Under the pieces are notes generated by a model. The model made no database searches, had not been told where the DNA came from, and saw only the letters and a list, made by a program, of their open reading frames with translations. 64,000 bases of DNA from Rhodobacter sp. SGA-6-6 (GTDB lineage Bacteria; Pseudomonadota; Alphaproteobacteria; Rhodobacterales; Rhodobacteraceae): contig NZ_JAAKGP010000004.1 in the NCBI RefSeq assembly GCF_011043545.1, forward strand, positions 285,642-349,641, given 5' to 3'. This document shows positions 36,787-46,556 of this stretch, piece after piece; within the stretch, counting starts at the first letter, position 1, and every line of letters starts with the position of its first letter. The position numbers and the translations under genes were made by a program.

Positions 36787-37640
36787 GTCCCGGCCTCCTC
36801 GGTCGCGTGGATGATTTCGTCCAGCACCTCTTCCACCTCGTCGTCCTCGACCCCCAGATAGGCTGCGATGACCTTGGGATCGCTCTTCACCTCGGCGGGC
36901 GTGCCGTCGGAAATCTTGGTGCCGTATTCCAGCACCACGATATGGTCGGAGATTTCCATCACCACCGACATGTCATGCTCGATCAGCAGCAGCGAGGTGC
37001 CGGTCTCGTCGCGGATCGCCCGCAGAAGCCGGTTCAGCTCGGTGCTCTCGCGCGGGTTCAGGCCGGCGGCAGGCTCGTCGAGGCACAGCAGTTCCGGCCC
37101 GGTGCACATCGCCCGGGCGATCTCCAACCGCCGCTGCGCGCCATAGGGCAGGTCGCCGGCAGGATCGTCGGCGCGCTCGGTCAGCCCGGCCCTGTCCAGC
37201 CAGTGCTTGGCCTTGCGGATCGCCTCGGCCGAGGCCTCGCGATAGGCGGGGAACCCCAGCAGCCCCAGCACGGTATAGCCCGAGGCCCGCATCAGCGCGT
37301 TGTGCTGCGCGACCAGCAGGTTCTCCAGCACCGTCAGCCCGGTGAACAGCCGGATGTTCTGGAAGGTTCGCGCCACCCGGGCCTGGCGGTTGATGCGGAA
37401 GTCGTTCAGCCGCTCCAGGTGCAGTTGCGTCCCGTCCTTCTGGGTCATGGTCAACATGCCCATGGTGGGCCGGTAGAAGCCGGTCACGCAGTTGAACACC
37501 GTGGTCTTGCCCGCCCCGTTCGGCCCGATCAGCGCGGTGATCTCGCCCCGGCGCACGTCGAAGGACAGGTCGTTGATCGCCAAGAGCCCGCCGAAGCGCA
37601 TGGTCAGATGCTCGACCTTCAGGATCACGTCACCGCCCAT
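36783..37640 (-). CDS. livG: Branched-chain amino acid ABC transporter ATP-binding protein LivG
   Basis: 285 residues. The Walker A is GPNGAGKTTVFN, the long LivG insertion with RINRQARVARTFQNIRLF follows, and then LPYGAQRRLEIARAM in the signature position and LLCLDEPAAGLNP. The C-terminal tail is extended and acidic (GVEDDEVEEVLDEIIHATEE), longer than the usual LivG end. The ATG at 37640 overlaps the livM stop by one base. Works as a heterodimer with LivF. Confidence 0.95.
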
Positions 37641-39031
37641 CAGCCGTGCCCTTCCTTGGTGAAGCTGCCCGAGATGGCCTTGCGTTCGTGCAGGAAGGCG
37701 GTGGGCTGGCGGGTGGCGACGAAGCCGCGCGGCTTCCAGACCATCACGATCACCATCGCCAGACCGAAGATCAGCATCCGGTAAAGCTCGGGCGTGAAGT
37801 CGGGGCCGAAGACGGCCTTGAGGAAGCTCATCTCCCGCAGCAGTTCGGTGCCGCCGATCATCACCGCCGCCGCGACGGCGATGCCGAACAGCGATCCCAT
37901 GCCGCCGAGGACGACGATGGCCAGGATCACCGCCGATTCCAGGAAGACGAAGGATTCCGGCGAGACGAAGCCCTGCCGCGCGCCGAAGAAGGCCCCGGCG
38001 AAGCCGCCGAACATCGCGCCGATGGCGAAGGCGGTCAGCTTGGTCGTTACCGTGTTGATCCCCAGCGAGCGGCAGGCGATCTCGTCCTCGCGCAGCGCCT
38101 CCCACGCCCGGCCGATGGGCATGGCGCGCAGCCGGGTGGAGACATAGGCCGTCAGCATGCACAGCGCGAGGATGACGTAGAACAGGAAGATCTTGTAATA
38201 GACCGAGGACATCGGCAGGTCGAAGGCCTTGGCGAAGTTGTTCGGCGCCGAGACGTCGAAGGACCAGATGCCGAAGACCGAGGCCTTGGCGATGCCGGAC
38301 ACCCCGAAGGTGCCCTTGGTCACCTCGGTCCAGTTGACCAGCACCAGCCGGATGATCTCGCCGAAGGCCAGCGTCACGATGGCGAGGTAGTCGCCCCGCA
38401 ACCGCAGCACGGGAAAGCCCAGGATCACCCCCCAGAAGGCCGACAGGATGCCCGCCATCGGCAGCAGGAGCCAGAACGACAGGCCGAAGTGGCTGGAGAG
38501 CAGCGCATAGGAATAGGCGCCGACCGCGTAGAAGGCGACGTAGCCCAGGTCCAGCAGCCCGGCGAGGCCGACGACGATGTTCAGCCCCCAGGCCAGCATG
38601 ACGTAGATCAGGATCTGGATGCCGAAGTTGTCGACGAACTTCAGCGAGCCCTGCATCCCGAACAGCGCCACCACCACCGGCGGGAACAGCACCAGCGCGC
38701 CGAAGGCGATGTAGTGCAGGTTGCGCCGGATCGGCCCGGCCTCGCCGGCCTTGGCGGGGCGGGCCGCCCGCTGCGCCTTGCCGGCGGCGAACCAGGGCCG
38801 GATGACCGCGATCATCAGGAAGCGGCCGACCATCGCCACGCCGACGAAGATCGCCAGCAGCCCCCAGCGTTGGGTCAGCACCAGTTCGTTGCGCATGTTC
38901 TGGTCGGTCTTCAGCCCGACGAACAGCACGAACATCCCGAAGCTGATCAGTCCGGCGAAGACCGCCTCGCGCAGCGCCTGGCCGACAAGGCCGCCGGGCC
39001 GGGCCGAAGAAGGGGTGGAATGCGCGGCCAT
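37640..39031 (-). CDS. livM: Branched-chain amino acid ABC transporter permease LivM
   Basis: 463 residues, longer than the roughly 320-420 of many LivM proteins because of an N-terminal region (1-105) with two extra hydrophobic spans and a basic linker ([19 protein letters not shown]). The conserved core follows: [25 protein letters not shown], here split as [19 protein letters not shown] and [31 protein letters not shown] and [19 protein letters not shown] are also present. The stop overlaps the livG start. Four bases separate it from livH. Confidence 0.94.
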   Translation of the reverse strand: MAAHSTPSSARPGGLVGQALREAVFAGLISFGMFVLFVGLKTDQNMRNELVLTQRWGLLAIFVGVAMVGRFLMIAVIRPWFAAGKAQRAARPAKAGEAGPIRRNLHYIAFGALVLFPPVVVALFGMQGSLKFVDNFGIQILIYVMLAWGLNIVVGLAGLLDLGYVAFYAVGAYSYALLSSHFGLSFWLLLPMAGILSAFWGVILGFPVLRLRGDYLAIVTLAFGEIIRLVLVNWTEVTKGTFGVSGIAKASVFGIWSFDVSAPNNFAKAFDLPMSSVYYKIFLFYVILALCMLTAYVSTRLRAMPIGRAWEALREDEIACRSLGINTVTTKLTAFAIGAMFGGFAGAFFGARQGFVSPESFVFLESAVILAIVVLGGMGSLFGIAVAAAVMIGGTELLREMSFLKAVFGPDFTPELYRMLIFGLAMVIVMVWKPRGFVATRQPTAFLHERKAISGSFTKEGHG

Positions 39032-39035
39032 GGCG

Positions 39036-39938
<903 letters not shown>

Positions 39939-40219
39939 TCCCTCTCCCCTGTTCCTTTGCGGTTTCCCGCGCCTGCCGCTGGCAGGCCCGGTTCCGCAGA
40001 GTCGGCCGTTTCCCGGCCTTGCTGTTATCGCCACCATGTGCCGCCGGATGCGCGGTGGTCAAGCTGCAACCGACAGGAATTTGCCGACGCTCCGGGAGGT
40101 TGTGCCGCGACGCCGGACGGCGGGTGCGAGGAAAATCGCGCCCTCCGCTGCGGCAGGCATCGCCGGCCCGCCCTTTCCGGGCGCGGCCTGCGGCCATTCG
40201 CCGCCCGGGCCGAAGGGGC

Positions 40220-40744
40220 TCAGCCCTGCGGCTCCTCCTCCGGCTTCTCGTAGCGATAGCGGAAATCGCAGCAGGAGGCCCCCTCCATCAGCGTCCTGGT
40301 CCGCGTCAGCCGGATGTTGCTGTCGTAGCCCTGCGGGAACATGAAGTCGCGGTTGCACGACAGCAGGTGGCCGATATGGCCGAGACCCATCTCCCGATAC
40401 ATCTCGGCATAGCGGCAGCGCTTCACCGTGTAGTCGAATTCCGTGTCGGTGGCCTTGTCGACGCTGATCTCCAGCGCGTCGTCCCGGGTCCACAGCTCCT
40501 GCAACTCGGCGAAGGTGCGCAGGCTGGTGCCGCCCGGCGTCTTTGCGGCAAAGGCCTCGCCCGCGGCGACCGCGGCCTTGCGGATGGCGGCATCGAGGAT
40601 CTCCTGCGCCACCTCTTCCCCCAGCCGCGCGCGCATCTCCTCGTAGATCGGCGCGATGATCCCCGCCTCGATGCGCCGCCGGGCGAGAATGCCGATCTCC
40701 CCCTCGAAGACGGCGCGCGGACCTTCGGTCGGCTTGTCGGTCAT
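40220..40744 (-). CDS. L-2-amino-thiazoline-4-carboxylate (ATC) hydrolase family protein
   Basis: 174 residues. The C-terminal half has the family pattern YDSNIRLTRTRTLMEGASCC followed by DFRY, with the conserved cysteine pair, and upstream RCRYAEMYREMGLGHIGHLL with a conserved Cys. Characterised members open the ATC ring in bacteria that make L-cysteine from it. Most family members are of unknown role and share the fold only. CAGGGAGA precedes the ATG at 40744. It stands alone: 281 bp from livH and 132 bp from the outer-membrane gene. Confidence 0.8.
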   Translation of the reverse strand: MTDKPTEGPRAVFEGEIGILARRRIEAGIIAPIYEEMRARLGEEVAQEILDAAIRKAAVAAGEAFAAKTPGGTSLRTFAELQELWTRDDALEISVDKATDTEFDYTVKRCRYAEMYREMGLGHIGHLLSCNRDFMFPQGYDSNIRLTRTRTLMEGASCCDFRYRYEKPEEEPQG

Positions 40745-40876
40745 GCGGATTCTCCCTGGCGAATGCCCCTCCGGCGGGGCGGCTGGCCGCATGGTTACCA
40801 TGCCCCGCGGGAGACGGTGAGAAAAGGCTTCGGATCGGGGTCGGCTGCCGGGCCGAGGCGTCAGCCAGCGCCCCGG

Positions 40877-42181
40877 TCAGAACGAGGTGCTGATGCTGAG
40901 GCCGAAATTCTGTTCGTCATCCGTGGCCTCGTGGTCCAGCGGCTTGGCGACATAGAGCGACACCGGGACCGAGCCCACCTCCAGCGTCATCGATACCCCG
41001 ACCGAACTGCGGATCTTGCGGTCGTCGTCGATCGCGCCGCCCAGCGTGTCGTCCAGCGACCAGGCCGAGCCGACATCGGCGAAGATGCCGATCTTGGTCG
41101 GGGTGCCGAGGATCTGGTCGATGTCCCGCTGCACCTCGATGCTGCTGACGAAATAGTTGTTCGCACCGACGAAATAGTCGCCGTCCTTGGGACCGATGCC
41201 CCGGGGCGCGAAGCCGCGGAAATCGGCGCCGCCGATGAAGAAGCGGTCCACCGCGCGGCTGGAGCCATCGCCCTCGGCGTTGACGACGCCGCCCTGGAAG
41301 CCGATCAGCAGGGCGTTGCGCTCGGACAGGGCGAAGCGCGATTCCGCCTCGACCCGGGTTTCCGAGATGCGGTTGTCGGTGCCGAGGCCCCAGAAATACT
41401 GGTCGACCGAAAGAGCCACGCCGCTGACCATCTCCGACGCGCCCTGTTCCAGCGGATTGGTCGAATACCTGAGGCCGATGCGGGCATAGGGCGCATCCAC
41501 CACCCCTGCCTCGTTCGCAAACAGGGCGCTGGAGCCGGGCGTGATCCCGGTCATTTCGTCCCGGCGATAGCCGATGCCGAATTCGACCCGCAGCCCTTCG
41601 TCGAAGGTATGGCCGAGGTAGGGCTCGATCAGCGCCCGGCGGCTGTCGAAGCCCTGGTTGTCGTAGTCGGTGCGAAGCAGCTGGGTGTCGATGCCGAAAT
41701 CCAGCCCCCCGAAGGCATTCTTGGTGAAGAGGTAGGTCTGCAACGACCGGCTTTCCTTGGAAATCTGCAGGTCGATGGCGCCAAAGGTGCCGGGGAACAG
41801 GTTGTAGCGCTCGAAATAGAGATTGCCGACCACGCCGTCGCGGCTGTCGTAAGCCAGCCCCACGCTGACGCTGCCCGGACGATCGTTCAGCTCCGACACG
41901 GCGATGACCAGCGTGTCGCCCTCGCCCGCGACCTGGACGCTGCGGAACTGGCCGCTGCTCATCAGGCAATCGCGGATCAGGCCCAGGTCGGCAGCCGAAT
42001 AGTCCACCTCGGGCGCCACCTCGCAGGCCGCGACGATGTTCTCTTCCGGAATGAACTCGGCCCCGCGCACCTCGATGGCGCTGTAGGTCCGCGCATTCAG
42101 GGCGGGAGCGAAGGCCAGGCTGGCGGCGGAAAACGCAAGGGCGGACGCAAGCAGCAGCTTGCGCTTCGGACGGATCGGCAT
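40877..42181 (-). CDS. Small BamA/TamA-type (Omp85) outer-membrane protein
   Basis: 434 residues. It has a signal peptide (about 1-30, ending PALNARTYS), one POTRA-like domain (about 32-105, IEVRGAEFIPEENIVAACEV ... GDTLVIAVSEL) and a beta-barrel with regular amphipathic strands. It has the Omp85 lid motif region FIGGADFRGFAPRGIGPKDGD, close to the usual GG-x-x-x-RG-[YF], and a C-terminal phenylalanine. TamA-type proteins carry three POTRA domains and BamA five, so this is a reduced form. Divergent from the TadG-like gene across 194 bp. Possible roles are assembly or export of a surface protein. Confidence 0.8.
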   Translation of the reverse strand: MPIRPKRKLLLASALAFSAASLAFAPALNARTYSAIEVRGAEFIPEENIVAACEVAPEVDYSAADLGLIRDCLMSSGQFRSVQVAGEGDTLVIAVSELNDRPGSVSVGLAYDSRDGVVGNLYFERYNLFPGTFGAIDLQISKESRSLQTYLFTKNAFGGLDFGIDTQLLRTDYDNQGFDSRRALIEPYLGHTFDEGLRVEFGIGYRRDEMTGITPGSSALFANEAGVVDAPYARIGLRYSTNPLEQGASEMVSGVALSVDQYFWGLGTDNRISETRVEAESRFALSERNALLIGFQGGVVNAEGDGSSRAVDRFFIGGADFRGFAPRGIGPKDGDYFVGANNYFVSSIEVQRDIDQILGTPTKIGIFADVGSAWSLDDTLGGAIDDDRKIRSSVGVSMTLEVGSVPVSLYVAKPLDHEATDDEQNFGLSISTSF

Positions 42182-42375
42182 GACAGGCAGCTCCTCAGTG
42201 GCAGCTGAGAGTGAAAAATGGGACTCTTGACCACGAGAATCGGAATAGCCCCTCACTAGCCCAAGTTGTTGCCCGGCGCACCCGATTCCTGCCATCTTTC
42301 GGTACCAGAAAGGACTGGAACACCACGGGTATCGCCGGCAAGGCGAGTCGCCCGGGAGGGGACCGAAGGAAGGCG

Positions 42376-44028
42376 ATGCAGATGGGACGGCAGGGAATCG
42401 GGGCGGTCATGGCGGCGCGGCTGGAGCATTTCCTGCGCGATACGGCGGGCGCGATCTCGACGCTGGTCGTGATGCTGTTCCCGCTGCTGCTGGTGATCGG
42501 GGGCCTGGCGACCGACGTCTCGCTGCTGAACGCGCAGAAGCGCTACGTCCAGTCGCAGGCCGACCTCGCGGCGCAAAGCGCGGCGCGCTACCTGCCGGAC
42601 GCGGCGAAGGCCCGCGATGTCGCGCGCGGCGTGGTCGCCCGGAACACCCGCTACGGCGCGATCGCGCTGGCCGATGCCGATATCGAGATCGGCAGCTACG
42701 ATGCCGAGACCGGCGCGTTCAGGAAAGATCAGGGCGCGAGTGCCGTGCGGGTCGTGGTGCCCTCGCCCTTCGACCCGATCCTGCTGGCCTCCATCCTGCC
42801 GGACAAGGACCTGACGATCCGCCGCTCGGCCGTGGGCACGCAGCAGGCGACGGTGGTCTTCACCTTGCGCAACCGCCTGCTCGGGCTGGACACCCGCCGG
42901 TCGGTTCTGGACGGCGTGCTCGGCCCGCTGGGCCTCGGGCTGACGACGAACGTGCTGGGCTACGAGGGGCTGGCCAATACGCGGGTCAAGGTGGACGAGT
43001 TGCTGGGGCTGGCCACGCTGGGGCTGGCGACGGAGGCGCTGACCTTCGACGACGTTCTGGACCTGCCCATCGCCATCCCGCGCCTTCTGGGCGGGCTGGT
43101 CGGCCTGGGCAAGCTGCCCCCGGCGGCCGTGCCGACCGGGGCGGGAGTGGGCCCGACGGTGACGCTGGACGAGATTCTGGCGATGTCGCCCGGTCTGGCC
43201 CGGCTGAAGGTGGGCGACGTGCTGCCCGACCTGTCGCTGAACGCGCTGGACCTGCTGACCGCCTTTGCGGGGCTGGCGGCCCAGCCGGCGCAGCGGATCG
43301 GCGTCACCACCGGGCTGGACCTGGGACCGCTGGCCAATGTCACGCTGGACCTGGGGCTGATCCGGCCGCCGGTCACCGCCATCGGCCTGATCGGCGACCA
43401 GCCGCCGCCGCAGGCGAAGGTCGCGCAGACCGATGTGAGCCTGCGGGCCAATGCGCTGAACCTGATCCGGGTGACGCTGGGCCTGCAACTGGCCGAGGCG
43501 ACGGCGACGGCGCTGAGCCTGAACTGCGGCGCGGCGGCCGCATCGGACACGCTGGCGAGTTTTCAGGTCTCGACCGCCCCCGCGACGCTGGCGCTGCGGG
43601 TGCGGCTGCTGCAACTGGTGAACGGCACCGCGATCGAGCGCGATGCCGCGCCGGTCCCGGTGGCCGGGGTCGAGCGGCAGGTCGACATCCGCCTGGACCA
43701 GTTCCGCCAGCCGGTCGCCATCGCCAACCCGATTTCCGTCTCCGGGGTGACCGGCTCGCTGAGCAACGTGCTGTCGTCGCTGCGGAGCGACGTCAATTCC
43801 CACCGCCCGGATTGCGGCCCGCTGGGCCTGGGCTGCCTTGTCGGCAGCCTGCTGGGCAACCTGCTGAACCTGGTGAACGGCCTGGTCAATTCGCTGACCG
43901 GCCTGATCGCCAACACGCTGCAACTGGACAATATCGCCCAGAACCTGCTGGACGCGCTGGGCATCCGGGTGGCGCAGGCCGACCTGATCCTCGACGACTA
44001 TTCCTGCCAGGCCCGGCTGGTGCAGTGA
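42376..44028 (+). CDS. TadG-like pilus-assembly-associated protein
   Basis: 550 residues. The N-terminal region (1-75) has a hydrophobic segment (AGAISTLVVMLFPLLLVIGG) followed by LATDVSLLNAQKRYVQSQAD and LAAQSAARYL, the pattern of TadG-like N-termini. Residues 180-550 are unusual: long Leu/Gly/Val-rich stretches, repeatedly LGLG/LGL and few charges, ending in a Cys-containing tail (HRPDCGPLGLGCL, DDYSCQARLVQ). AAGGAAGG precedes the ATG at 42376. It converges on the tadE-cpaD-cpaC genes. Probably a membrane-tethered periplasmic pilus factor. Confidence 0.75.
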   Translation: MQMGRQGIGAVMAARLEHFLRDTAGAISTLVVMLFPLLLVIGGLATDVSLLNAQKRYVQSQADLAAQSAARYLPDAAKARDVARGVVARNTRYGAIALADADIEIGSYDAETGAFRKDQGASAVRVVVPSPFDPILLASILPDKDLTIRRSAVGTQQATVVFTLRNRLLGLDTRRSVLDGVLGPLGLGLTTNVLGYEGLANTRVKVDELLGLATLGLATEALTFDDVLDLPIAIPRLLGGLVGLGKLPPAAVPTGAGVGPTVTLDEILAMSPGLARLKVGDVLPDLSLNALDLLTAFAGLAAQPAQRIGVTTGLDLGPLANVTLDLGLIRPPVTAIGLIGDQPPPQAKVAQTDVSLRANALNLIRVTLGLQLAEATATALSLNCGAAAASDTLASFQVSTAPATLALRVRLLQLVNGTAIERDAAPVPVAGVERQVDIRLDQFRQPVAIANPISVSGVTGSLSNVLSSLRSDVNSHRPDCGPLGLGCLVGSLLGNLLNLVNGLVNSLTGLIANTLQLDNIAQNLLDALGIRVAQADLILDDYSCQARLVQ

Positions 44029-44058
44029 CGCCCGTCACGGCCCTTCCGGCCCTTTGCC

Positions 44059-44523
44059 TCACAGCTTCAGGGTCGAGGTGCGGGTGATGATGCCGATGTC
44101 CAGCCCGAAGTTCTCGCCCAGGGCCTGAACCAGACTGCCGGCGAAATTGTAGGTCACCGTCACGGTCACGAACCCGTCCGAATCCGGCATTCCGGGACAG
44201 GGATTGACGGTCAGCTGCTCGCTCCGCAACAGCAGGGTCTGCTGCAGCAGGCCGTTCATCAGCGCGGTATCCTGCGCCATGACCTGGCAGACATCCGCCG
44301 GCGGGTTGCTGCGCGTCAGCCGGCCGAGGGACTGTCGCGACAGTTCATGCGCCAGCTGCTGCACGTCGCTTGCAGTCGAGATCAGCAGGCTGACGAAGAC
44401 GATCAGCAACAGCATCATCAGCAGGAGCGGGAAGATGATGACGAACTCGACCGTCACCGCGCCTGTCCGATCCGCCCTGAACCGCCGGAGCCGGCGGTCC
44501 AGGCTGGGGACGATCCGGCGCAT
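44059..44523 (-). CDS. TadE/TadF-like minor pseudopilin
   Basis: 154 residues. TGAVTVEFVIIFPLLLMMLL (about 20-39) is a pseudopilin-type leader, with Gly21 at the predicted cut and Glu26 at position +5. A soluble domain with two cysteines (VCQVMAQ, VNPCPGM) follows. TadE/TadF proteins are processed by the tad prepilin peptidase and needed for Flp pilus assembly. The ATG at 44523 overlaps the cpaD stop; an alternative GTG directly precedes it. Last gene of the secretin half of the tad locus. Confidence 0.82.
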   Translation of the reverse strand: MRRIVPSLDRRLRRFRADRTGAVTVEFVIIFPLLLMMLLLIVFVSLLISTASDVQQLAHELSRQSLGRLTRSNPPADVCQVMAQDTALMNGLLQQTLLLRSEQLTVNPCPGMPDSDGFVTVTVTYNFAGSLVQALGENFGLDIGIITRTSTLKL

Positions 44524-45080
44524 CACGGCGCCGCGGCCCCGCCGCCGCCCACCGGCGGCAGATACCGGCGGCCCTTCTGCGGCAGGAAGGTATCCGAAGG
44601 CTCGGCAATCATGGCGGCCAGGTTGTGGGCGGTGGCGCAGCCCGCCTGCGCCGCCCCCTCGGGGCAGTAGACCCCGACGGCGTGGGTCCGCACGACCCGG
44701 ATGATCCCCGACGGCTCCGACCGCGGCAACTGGCGGAAATCGCTGTCCTGCACGAATTCCACCTTGGCGGGATAGGCGGCGAAGATCTGCTGCAACGTCC
44801 GCCGGCGCTCGGCATCGCGGGCCGGAATGCGGTTCTTCGGCACCGAAACCACCAGCATGTCCTGGTCGGTCAGCCCCAGGCCGTTCAGGAAATCCCGTAT
44901 CCGCTTCTGTTCCGCCCCGCTGATCTTCGCCGAGCAGGATTCGAAGGAATAGCTGTGCACCGCCTCATGCGTCTGCGGCATCAGCCGCTCCGACGGGGCC
45001 ATCAGCGGCTCACCCGCGCAGGCCGCCACCAGCAGGACCGCGGGCAGGAGGAAGACTGTCTCGAGAAAGCCGCATCTCAC
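44523..45080 (-). CDS. cpaD: CpaD-type tad pilus lipoprotein
   Basis: 185 residues from a GTG (45080) behind AAGGAAGG. It has a lipoprotein signal peptide with lipobox LVAAC (Cys21). The CpaD core includes LNGLGLTDQDMLVVSVP, DAERRRTLQQIFAAY and the C-terminal GCATAHNLAAMIAEPSD, which is the family's most conserved part. It supports the CpaC secretin in the outer membrane. 14 bp after cpaC and overlapping tadE by one base. Confidence 0.9.
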   Translation of the reverse strand: MRCGFLETVFLLPAVLLVAACAGEPLMAPSERLMPQTHEAVHSYSFESCSAKISGAEQKRIRDFLNGLGLTDQDMLVVSVPKNRIPARDAERRRTLQQIFAAYPAKVEFVQDSDFRQLPRSEPSGIIRVVRTHAVGVYCPEGAAQAGCATAHNLAAMIAEPSDTFLPQKGRRYLPPVGGGGAAAP

Positions 45081-45094
45081 CGGAATCGCCTTCC

Positions 45095-46414
45095 TTACTG
45101 CAGGACGAATCCGCCGCGGCGCACCCGCGACACGCCGCCGTCGCCGGGACGGATGACCTTGGTCATCTGGCCGGTGACCGCCTGTTCGATTCCGCTGGTC
45201 ACCGGGTTCACCTCGTCCAGCGGCGTGCGCAGGTCGCTGCCGTTCGTCGGCTCGACCAGATAGGGCGTCACGATGATCACCAGTTCCGTCTCGCCGCGCG
45301 CGAATTTGGAGGACCGGAACAGCGCCCCGATGATCGGCAGGTTCACCAGCCCGGGGAAGCCGCTCAGCGACTGGACGCTGTCGGTCTGGAACATGCCGGC
45401 GATGGCAAAGCTCTGGCCGCTACCCAGTTCGACGGTGGTGGTGGCGCTGCGCTCGGTCAGGGCCGGCACCTCTTCATTGACCGAATTGGACGGGTCGATG
45501 TCGCGCACCCGCGTGTTGATCTGCAGCTGAATCTGGTTCTGGTCGAAGACGGTCGGAGTGAATTCCAGCTCCACCCCGATGGGTTCCAGCTGATAGGACA
45601 CCTCGTTCTCGTCCGACTGCACCGGATAGGGGAACCGCCCGCCGGCCAGGAAGCTGGCGGTTTCGCCCGACCGCGCGGTCAGGTTCGGCTCGGACAGGAT
45701 CGTCACCAGCCCCTTCCGGGCCAGCGCATCCAGCACCAGGTTGATGTTGCGCGACCCGCTGCCGATGCTGACCTGGAAGCCGTCGCCGCTGCCCGCCGGC
45801 GAGGCGAAGCTGCGCCGGCCGCTGCCGCTGCTGGCGGTCAGGCTGATCCCCAGGTCCTCGCTGATCGAACGCGAGACCTCGGCGATGCGCACCTGAAGAT
45901 TGACCTGCGCCGAGGTCTCCAGTTCCAGCCGGTTGACGACGATGGCATTCTCGCCCAGGAGGGCCGCCACCACATCGCCGGCGGTGGCCGCATCGTCGGC
46001 ATTGCGCACCGTGCCGCTCAGGAACACCGCCCCGTCCAGCGTGCTGACCGAGACCGAGCCGCCGCTGATCGCCCGCTGCGCGGCCTCGGCCAGCCGGTCG
46101 GCGTCGACCCCGACCGAGATCGTGGTGCTGAGGATTTCCTCGTCGTTCTCGCCCAGGACGAACAGGTTGGTCTCGCCGATGGCACGGCCGACGATATAGA
46201 CATAGCGCGCGGATTGCAGGTCGATCTCGGCCACGCCGGGATTGGACAGGAACACCGCGGTCGCGGGCCTGTCCAGCTTGATGAACTTGGCCTCGGACAC
46301 ATTCATCGACAGCGTGCCGCGCCCCGCGCTCCAGACCTCTTGCGAAAGGGCTTGCACGGGCGCCAGCAGCGCCAGCGCAAGAAGCAACCGAGCAAAAATT
46401 CCCTTGTCGAGCAT
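45095..46414 (-). CDS. cpaC: CpaC/RcpA secretin of the tad pilus
   Basis: 439 residues. It has a signal peptide (about 1-24, MLDKGIFARLLLALALLAPV) and a pilus N-terminal domain (GTLSMNVSEAKFIKLDRPAT, SNPGVAEIDLQS). A BON-type region (ADRLAEAAQRAISGGSVSVS) and the C-terminal secretin pore domain follow, with LTARSGETASFLAGGRFPYP and VPALTERSATTTVELGSGQS. It forms the outer-membrane gate for the Flp pilus. The ATG at 46414 is preferred over a TTG seven codons upstream since it starts the signal peptide directly. Confidence 0.93.
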   Translation of the reverse strand: MLDKGIFARLLLALALLAPVQALSQEVWSAGRGTLSMNVSEAKFIKLDRPATAVFLSNPGVAEIDLQSARYVYIVGRAIGETNLFVLGENDEEILSTTISVGVDADRLAEAAQRAISGGSVSVSTLDGAVFLSGTVRNADDAATAGDVVAALLGENAIVVNRLELETSAQVNLQVRIAEVSRSISEDLGISLTASSGSGRRSFASPAGSGDGFQVSIGSGSRNINLVLDALARKGLVTILSEPNLTARSGETASFLAGGRFPYPVQSDENEVSYQLEPIGVELEFTPTVFDQNQIQLQINTRVRDIDPSNSVNEEVPALTERSATTTVELGSGQSFAIAGMFQTDSVQSLSGFPGLVNLPIIGALFRSSKFARGETELVIIVTPYLVEPTNGSDLRTPLDEVNPVTSGIEQAVTGQMTKVIRPGDGGVSRVRRGGFVLQ

Positions 46415-46556
46415 ATGCCTGCCTAGCCTGGCCAAAGTTGGATGCTACGTTTTGCTACTGGAAAATCGGAATCGGTCGTCATGGCCCCATGGCCCGCTCG
46501 ACCGACACTTGTATGTTCCTCCCTGCATACCATCCATGGTGGTCGTTACAAGGTCG

